From contig NC_037091.1 in the NCBI RefSeq assembly GCF_002994745.2, forward strand, positions 4,209,501-4,273,500: a DNA stretch of 64,000 nucleotides. Direction: 5' to 3'. The DNA comes from Rosa chinensis (taxonomy: Eukaryota; Streptophyta; Magnoliopsida; Rosales; Rosaceae). The position numbers and the translations under genes were made by a program. Position 1 is the stretch's first letter. The number at the start of each line of letters is the position of its first letter. Below the pieces are notes generated by a model. The model did not search any database. It saw only the letters and a list, made by a program, of their open reading frames with translations, and was not told where the DNA came from. This document shows positions 57,082 to 64,000 of this stretch, piece after piece.

Positions 57082-57903
57082 GATGCTCTCAAGTCTAGCA
57101 TGGAAGCTTCAGTGGTACCTGCCTTTGAGACGTCATGTAAATCCATGTTTGAGCAAGTAGATGCCACATTCCAGAAAGCAATGGTTGAACATGCAACTGT
57201 GGCTCAGCAGCAATTTGAGTCTGCACATTCGCCGTTGGCCCACGCTGTAAGAGTGTGTATGCTTGTACTCTGTCCAGCTTCTTCTCTTTTGATCATTTAT
57301 TTATTGACAAATATTCTTCGCTTATGCTTTCAAGAATTATATGTTTGGGGTCTTTGATTCTATATGAGAAAAAGGGGAATGAAGATCGGTAGTTTATTAG
57401 GAATTATTATCTGCTCACAGTGACTGTAGAACTTCTTGTGGGGTGCACTAGTATTTATGTAACTGGTCATAGGTTGATACAGCTGAACTGGAATGTGTAG
57501 TGCTGCTCCACTAGTGTTTATGTTTTGAATCTCAAAGTATTAATGTTCTCCACCTGCAAATGGTAGTATTTTTGAGTTAACGACTGAAAGGATGAGTCTG
57601 TGTTGGGTTCTAGAGACAAGGTTTTCTTTTGGTTGGTCAAGATCTCACTGGTTGATATCTTTCTAGGAATGAGAAATTTTTTGGCTTTACTTTTGCTTTC
57701 TTATGCGGGTTTTCTGGGTTCACAATGGTGTACAGTTTTATCTGCACGTATTTATGTGTTACTCTGCAATGTGATGTTATTTGCAGGAAGCTATTAGCTT
57801 CGCATCATCAGAGACTCAAATCCTAAGCGGTGAACTGGCTAATGGCAACGTAAGTTAGTAGCTCTTGCAGCTGCACGGGAAAACTCAAGTGCAGTAAATT
57901 TTG
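57082..57903 (+). pseudogene. Two exons resembling VARICOSE/EDC4, mRNA-decapping scaffold
   Basis: Exon A (57082-57252) encodes DALKSSMEASVVPAFETSCK, then MFEQVDATFQKAMVEH, then AQQQFESAHSPL; exon B starts at 57787 after ttgcag and encodes EAISFASSETQILSGELANG, then, one frame over, RKLVALAAARENSSAVN. Order, phase-0 junction and sequence agree with the C-terminal part of plant VARICOSE (EDC4 homologue), which scaffolds the decapping enzyme in the cytoplasm, as I recall that family. One base is lost in exon B at about 57847 (ggcaacgtaag), causing a stop. The rest of the gene is absent here. The kept intron shows that it arose by DNA duplication, not by a retrocopy. Confidence 0.78.
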
Positions 57904-58460
57904 ACTGTTGTTCACCCTGTGTAATGCATTGTGGTAGTCAGCATTCAGATCTTAATGGGGCAGTCTATCTGGACTGTTACTGCATTAGAATCTGACACCT
58001 TGTTACTCCCATGCATTGCCATTTAATATCATGTGCATACAATGTACTCTGGTGTATTTTGAGGTGCATTAGCGGAAGCAAATTTCACTGAGATGTGTTC
58101 TTTCTGAGTGGTTCAAAGCAACAACTTGAAACGATGCTGCTCTTTTAACTTCAAGTTTCAAATTGTTAGAATCAAGATTTTTATGAGTATTCTTTCCTTC
58201 AAGATATTCCAATGCAGTAGTAAGCATACTAGGGTTGACATTTCTAGACATTTGGTTTTTCCTTCTCTTCTTTATATAAATGGTTGAGTCCCCTGCAGTA
58301 GTAAGCAAGGGATAGTGAGTCCCCTGCTTTATATAAATGATATTCTGTTCATTCTTTTCCTCCAACACCCTTCTGCCAAAATAAGATACGATTCAAATGA
58401 ATGCTTGGTACTTCGAGCACATGAAAACAGAAGATGATGGCAATTTAGATTTCTCATTCT
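57904..58460. other. Intergenic DNA after the VARICOSE-like exons
   Basis: No gene recognised. A short duplication (gagtcccctgcagtagtaag / gagtcccctgctttatataaatg) lies at about 58285-58340. Confidence 0.4.
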
Positions 58461-61400
58461 TGAAAAAGTCTGACTACATGTCTTTTCCATTGCACTTATT
58501 GCAGTGATCTAATGGGTTGGTTGATCAAGAGTTTGTGTTTACCATAGGAAGTGGCATGATGCTGGAGCTATAAGCATATATGGTGCTGGCGTTGTATGCT
58601 GAGGTTATTTCAGAATAGCAGTGCTCATTAAGGTTTGTTCAAGCATATTAATTTTTCCTCTACAGGTTACAACTTCAAATTTCATAAATATGAATTTGTC
58701 AAACTCATATAAAACAATTTTTTGGTAGCAGAAGTTCTAGCCTGGCTTTGGCAAAGTATCTTGCTTCAAGGTGATGCAGCAGGTGTGCTGAACTTCTTGA
58801 GGAAGAAGGAATTGGTTTTCATTGTTTCTAAGGATGGAATTGATGCTGTGAGTAGTTACTCCTTGGAGTTTGGCAGTTTGCCTCTGTTGTATATTCATGC
58901 AAGCAAGCATTAATTATTTGCATCAATTGAGCAGCACATATTTAGTAGCTAGCACCAATCTGGATTACCATTCACAAGGTCTAGTGGCACCGTAGAAAGA
59001 GAAGCAGGCACTACTTAATACTTATATTATAAAAACTTGGATCTTAATATACCATTCACAATTTTGATTTCTAATATGTTCTTCAAACAGTCTGACTGCC
59101 TGTATTCCAATGCAGCGATCTTATGTGGTAATTGATGAGGGTTTTCACAGTCATAAGCAAGTGGCATGAGTGTATTTAGAGGCTGCTGCAGGATGAAGCT
59201 CTCTCTAACAAGTATGTCTATAACAGATCAATGAGTAAGCGTGTATGTGTAATCCTCTTAGAATAAATACCTTTCCTTTTTCATTGTTTTGTAACTTGGA
59301 GGAAGTATAAAAACTATTCAGTTTCAGATTAACAGTGTATACATATTAAGCTTTGCATTTAGGTTTTAATTGATCATTATTTTCTACAATCAGAAACCGG
59401 TTTCATGAAATGAACAGAACACTGGACGAATAGCTCATTTTCTTTAGTTAATTGGAATAAATTACCATTTGTAACTTAGCCCCTTAACGTTTTCATATAA
59501 TTAATGTTCCTTGCCTATCAAATTTGTAGGTAACAAGCGAACCAATAGTGATATACACCAACAGTGGTGAGACCATTTGTTGGTCAGAGCAAGCAATGGG
59601 TGGTAAGTCTCCTTCCATATGAATGCACAGTGCTTGCCCTACTCTTTCAGCTATAGCATCCGGGTTTAGATCATTTCATTTATGGTATAATTCACAAAGT
59701 AATGTTCTTTTGTCAGATTTAATTTTATATTACAAGATGGTGAATTTTGTACCATTTGTTGGTAAAAATATGAAACTGATCTTCCTTGTATATGATGAAC
59801 TGTTCCATGGATGATGAAAATGTTGAATTAACATGTTGGTGAGGAAGTCCTGACTGCATGTGCTTTTTCATTGCAGCCATTGAGTGGGGGGTTGATGAAG
59901 AGTTTGCAGACAGTGACGTGAGGCTGGGGCTTCCCTGTATGGAGGCTGCTGCAGAACACTTCCAAATACCATCACGGCAATATCTAAGGCTCTTTCTAAC
60001 GAGCTAGTCTTTTGCAGTTAACGACGCTTAGTTGAGTTATGAAAATGAGATTTAAATACTTGTAATCTGATGCCACGAAGAAGGGCACGTGTCTTTTTCA
60101 TTTCCTTGTTTTGTAACTCAGAGGAAGTAGCAAATTACTATCACCATGGTGCTGCTGCTGTATGAAGACAGGTGAGGTTGTTTCACATCCAATAACAGTG
60201 CTCGTTAAATCAGTGTGTACTAAACAAGCCTCTGAAATTAGATTGGCATCCTACTAGTCATATTGACAGAAAATCTGGTTTATCCATGTGTCCAATGTCA
60301 TCTGTTTGTAGTATCATTGTGCTTAACGTGCTAAGAAAATTTTAATTCAAATTTTTTTTCCCCCTAACTATAGAAACCAATCATTGTCCAATCATTGTCC
60401 AATGTCATCTGTTTGTAGTATCATTGTGTCCAATGCCATTTCCTTGATTGGTTTATCCTATGTATCTTTTTGCTTCATATATTCCTCTAACTATAGAAAA
60501 CGAAGCCAATTAGCGTTGCCTTGATATCTGTCAAGCTCAACTGCACTCATTGGAATTACAGAGAGTCGATCGACTACATTCACAGTTGAAATGTAATTCA
60601 TGATAAAGAAACCATCTTTTGTACCTCAACTCTCATTTCCACTTCAAATGACTCCCCTCTGATTCGTAAAACAGAGTAGAGAAAAACAAAGGGTGTGTTG
60701 TTCATGTACAATTCTTTGATTAGTGGCGAGGCTATTGTTCCGATGTTGCATTGAGCGCGTGCTCGAAGATTGTGGCTTTCTGTGAAGGGGTTCAGCTCCA
60801 TGGGTCACTTGTGAAGATGAGTTAGGAGGAACACGTGTTTATTGGGAACTGGATCTTGCCCGGAAGGTGTTTGATGAAATGCTTGAGAGAAATACTATGT
60901 CGTGGACTAGTTCGATTTGTGCTTTTGGTGACTATGGTGCATGTCATTTCTGCTTGTGGATTCATGCTTATATCGAAAAAAAAAAAAACACGAAATTAAC
61001 TGTGACATGTGGCTCGGCACAGCTTTAGTTGACATGTTTGCTAGATGTGGTGACCTTCAAAGTGCAATGAAGGTGTTTGATAACATGGCAAGAAGAGATG
61101 TTTCTGCTTGGACAGCAGCCATTGGAGCAATGACCATGCAAGGAAATGGGGAGTGAGCTATAGAGCTTTTTGATGACACGCTTAAGCAAAGGGTGAAACC
61201 AGATGAAGTAGTCTTTGTGGCAGTACTTACAGCGTGCAGCCATGTTGGTCTTCTGGATATCATTGTTTTTTCATTTGTTGGTTTTTCTGAGCTTTTAATT
61301 CATAGTGGTTAGTAACATTTGAAATTAGAAAAATGGTAGTTGCATCAACTGATCAGCATATATGGATGGCTTGGATCTGGGGTTACCATACTAGCACCTT

Positions 61401-61640
61401 AAGAAAGAGGAGCAAGTACGTCTAGTTATATTTGGAAAGAACTTTGATATTAGTAAATGGCTCCATGGATTAATGGCAATTTTGTTTTGTGTATCTGTTC
61501 TTGAAAAGGTCTGACTGCCTGTATTCCATTGCAGTGATCAAGTAGTGTGGTTGATGAGACTGATTATCTGTACAGTCATAGGCAAGTGGCACGAGGCTCT
61601 TTAGAGGCTGCTGCAGGATGAGTACAAGTTTACAATATGT
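58460..61640 (+). repeat. Degenerate array of an exon-like module
   Basis: A module recurs at about 58462-58575, 59088-59195, 59848-59960 and 61505-61620, with a truncated copy at 50850-50915. Each begins with tctgactgcctgtattcc-like intron sequence ending in gcag, then a gttgatga segment and gtcataggcaagtggcatgag, often with tagaggctgctgcagga. The 59875 copy reads openly (AIEWGVDEEFADSDVRLGL, then MEAAAEH). I do not recognise the protein. Between copies, 58728-58850 has an open stretch (WLWQSILLQGDAAGVLNFL, then IVSKDGIDAV) that I cannot name either. Confidence 0.65.
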
Positions 61641-63802
61641 ACGTAGGTATGTAAATGTAATCATCTTCTAATAAATAACTGAATCTTTTCATTTTCCAAG
61701 TTTTTAATTTAAATTTTTAACTTAGATGGTGCTGGTTTTGTGTCGTTATGTTGCAGTATAACAGCACGCATCTATGATTATTCAATCATTATTCTACATG
61801 TTTCTGAAACCTGCTTAGTAAAATGAACAGAACATCGAAAAATGGCTCATTCTTTTAGCAAACTTATTCTTCCTCTGTAAATTTAGAAAGTAGTTGGAAG
61901 GATTGGAGTACCCTCAATTTAAAGATCTATAAACTGAGGTTTCGAGTATCTCTGCTCTAGCAACTACACCATCATCATATTTATATTGAGTATCTAAATG
62001 TTGCATCAAAATCCGTCCAGAAGTCCCAACCATGTCTGCTTCAATTGAATTCCGACTGTTGTTTCATCCACGTCTGCATTGGGAGCACAAAGGGGCAAGA
62101 TCTATCTTTATTTTTACTGCGTTAGTGCAACCTTGTTACTCCCATTACCATGTTTATCATGTTCAATTAACTCTGGTATATTTTGATGAGCATTGGATGA
62201 AGAAAACTTCAAATTTTAGCCTAGCAAGTGTAACTTCATAATTGAACATATGTCTCTGTCTCTACTTGATAAGAACTACATAGGTTACTTGAAATTGATA
62301 AATACAGTGACAGTCCTAAATATGTATAGTTTGTTAGTTAATATATGCACTATTATGCGACAGGTTAGCTAGTGGCTACACATAAGGTATCGACATTGAT
62401 ATTAATCCCCTAACACTTGATATAAGGAAAAAGAGAAGAACATGACATTAATCCCTAACTTGTTAAGGAACAAAATGGTTGTCTCTCTCTTTGTCTTTCA
62501 TTTTTCTTTCTTTCTAGAATATGTTCCAAACCTCTGTATACAGTATTCGCCAAATCACTCTTTAGTTAAGTGATTAAAACTTTCTTTCTAGAACAAGAGT
62601 CGGATGATGCTAATTTTCGTTAAGAAGTAGAAATCAGCAATGAACTTTGGCCTCCTTGAGCAATGTTGGCTGGCTTTCTGTTTCCCATTCAGTATGCATT
62701 TGGCCATTTGCTTTTGGTTTTGGTTTTTGAGTTGCTTCATAATTGTAGACACAAGGATTCAACAAACACAGAGGATCTGATAGTCGGAGGTTGGCTACAT
62801 GATGATGAGGTACAGGTATGCCGTATCCATTGTCATTGCCGACAGTGAATTGGTCCCACCGTTTTCAGAGAAAATTGATGATTAGATAAGGAAGTGGTTT
62901 TCCACACATCTTGTATCCTGTTGTTATTGATCTTGCTTTCTGGTTTTTTTTGTTTTTTTGTTTTTGTTTTACTTTACTACTTGCCATATTGCAGGCTATT
63001 GAGATATAATTTCTGTTTGCAGGGAGGAAAGAGGTGCCACTGGGAATGGGTGCAGATTCTTCCCAACTCTGAATAAGCTAGCTAGAAGCAAAAGTGTCTG
63101 CTGTTCACCTTAGTTGTGCACTTTGTGCCTACAATATTTTCCTACGCGTGTAGGTGCCAATTTATCGAAACATATCATATTTGCACCATATTTCCTTGGA
63201 TTAAGCAATCCTTTGATTCCTTTCTACTGTAAGATTTTGATCCTCAGACTACTTGAGATATTAACCAAGCAACTGATACTTGATAATTAAACAAAACAAA
63301 TGGCAATGAGTGAATGAGAATATACGACAAAATTGAGAACTCATTGCCCTATGCTAATAGTAATTTGGTAAGTAACATTTCTTTTGGTCAAGGGATTTGA
63401 AGACTTTTTCTTTTGAGATTGTGTAAAACAGACCTGAAATCAACAAAGTCAGCCCTTAATATCTAATATTGCCGTATGATTTTACATGTAATCTCCTTTC
63501 TAAAAAATACATTGAACCCAAACAAAATGTACAGGGTAGACTATTTAATTTCCAAGTACGTAGAGTCTTCCGACATAATTTTAGTCCAAGTCTAAAAGGA
63601 AAAGGTGAAAGGAGAAACTCCTTGGCAAGTGCGCCTCGTGTGTGTATTGCAAAGAAAGAAGAGCGGGGCTCATAAAGGTTCTGATTTAGTCCATTTTCAA
63701 CGTCACATTCACACCGCAGCAGGCACCGAGAAAGTATCTACTTGAGAGTTGAGATCTCAGATCTACAATACAAGAGCACTCCAGGAACGCAGCATTCAAC
63801 AG
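60490..63802. repeat. Right copy of the TNL 5'-flank segmental duplication
   Basis: Matches 50590-52834 in order, with the PPR fragment (60757-61256) and extra sequence at about 61780-62190 and 62980-63240 not found, or differently placed, in the left copy. The last 250 bases before the TNL2 start (63550-63802) match 52560-52834 closely. At 63024-63075 an acceptor-like ttgcag precedes a short open stretch ending in TAA (GGKRCHWEWVQILPNSE), unrecognised. Confidence 0.85.
60757..61256 (+). pseudogene. PLS-class PPR fragment resembling At3g22690
   Basis: Remains of an organelle RNA-editing-type PPR. Readable in order: LARKVFDEMLERNTMSWTS, then after an apparent internal deletion WIHAYIEKK, then TALVDMFARCGDLQSAMKVF and RRDVSAWTAAIGAMTMQGNGE, a TGA, and VKPDEVVFVAVLTACSHVGL. 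An A run (60977-60989) shifts the frame. It matches the At3g22690 family as I remember it. It lies inside the right copy of the TNL flank and is absent from the left copy, so it was inserted after, or lost from the left since, the duplication. Confidence 0.8.
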
Positions 63803-64000
63803 ATGAAGCAAAGCAAGCAGAATATGGCTTTTCTGACCAATGAAGCCAGTTCTTCATCTTCTTCTCTCCCACTTTCTTCTACTGATCACCATTCTACTGA
63901 TCACCAAAATCATTACACATACGAGGTTTTCCTGAGTTTCCGTGGCGAGGATACGCGCTACGATTTTACAGATCATTTGTACAACGCTTTGTGTCTGAGG
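63803..64000 (+). CDS. TIR-NBS-LRR protein (TNL2), 5' part only
   Basis: Starts at ATG 63803 (MKQSKQNMAFLTNEASSSS); 66 codons are visible before the window ends inside the first TIR exon. The leader has a tandem STDH(H/Q) duplication absent from TNL1, then the TIR start VFLSFRGEDTRYDFTDHLY. Here the motif has the usual GED and DFTDHL, whereas TNL1 has GKD and DFSDHL, so TNL2 looks more canonical. TIR domains act as NAD-consuming enzymes in immune signalling. The upstream sequence is duplicated from TNL1, so regulation is likely similar. Whether the rest is intact cannot be seen. Confidence 0.9.
   Translation, partial: MKQSKQNMAFLTNEASSSSSSLPLSSTDHHSTDHQNHYTYEVFLSFRGEDTRYDFTDHLYNALCLR

Overview
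The window is nuclear DNA from a flowering plant. The evidence is intron-containing TIR-NBS-LRR and CC-NBS-LRR disease-resistance genes, P- and PLS-class pentatricopeptide repeat (PPR) sequences, and plant-type LINE, copia and gypsy retroelements. TIR-NBS-LRR genes are missing from grasses, so this is a eudicot. The overall look fits a woody or herbaceous Rosaceae genome, but that is an inference. No bacterial, organellar or CRISPR sequence is seen.

Layout. (1) 1-3038: an intact single-exon CC-NBS-LRR (CNL) gene on +, with a TATA box. (2) 3039-7600: non-coding flank with an old, diverged internal duplication. (3) 7616-11885: a minus-strand L1-type LINE with a perfect 15-bp target-site duplication; it carries ORF2 only and is broken. 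(4) 13002-30639: a Ty1/copia element (218-bp LTRs, TSD gtaat). Its integrase is split by a minus-strand, protein-less element with 3486-bp LTRs (16773-27835, TSD caaat), which has the architecture of a LARD. (5) 30919-31443: a broken RNase H-like fragment. (6) 31711-44979: a minus-strand Ty3/gypsy derivative (about 1.28-kb LTRs, TSD gaatc) that keeps gag and protease but lacks reverse transcriptase, RNase H and integrase. It is split by a second non-coding LTR element (34656-40217, TSD tatac) with a higher-order minisatellite and a W-box cluster. (7) 45667-48229: a minus-strand P-class PPR gene resembling Arabidopsis At1g73710, with two frameshifts. (8) About 49230-50340: remains of a LINE ORF1. 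(9) 50590-64000: a tandemly duplicated TIR-NBS-LRR (TNL) locus. TNL1 (52835-56443) is broken by a palindromic insertion and two frameshifts; TNL2 begins at 63803 and runs off the window. Between them lie exons resembling VARICOSE/EDC4, a PLS-PPR fragment and a degenerate array of an exon-like module.

How it fits together. The window is a resistance-gene neighbourhood inflated by nested retrotransposons. LTR divergence follows the nesting order: the inner elements (about 0.03% and 0.8%) are younger than their hosts (1.4% and roughly 4% or more). None of the four LTR elements could move itself, so all depend, or depended, on proteins supplied in trans. Only the CNL gene, and perhaps TNL2, looks able to make a full protein.

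Limits. Homology calls come from reading motifs, not from searches. Apart from the boundaries checked base by base (LTR ends, TSDs, splice sites, frameshift sites), limits of degenerate regions are approximate.
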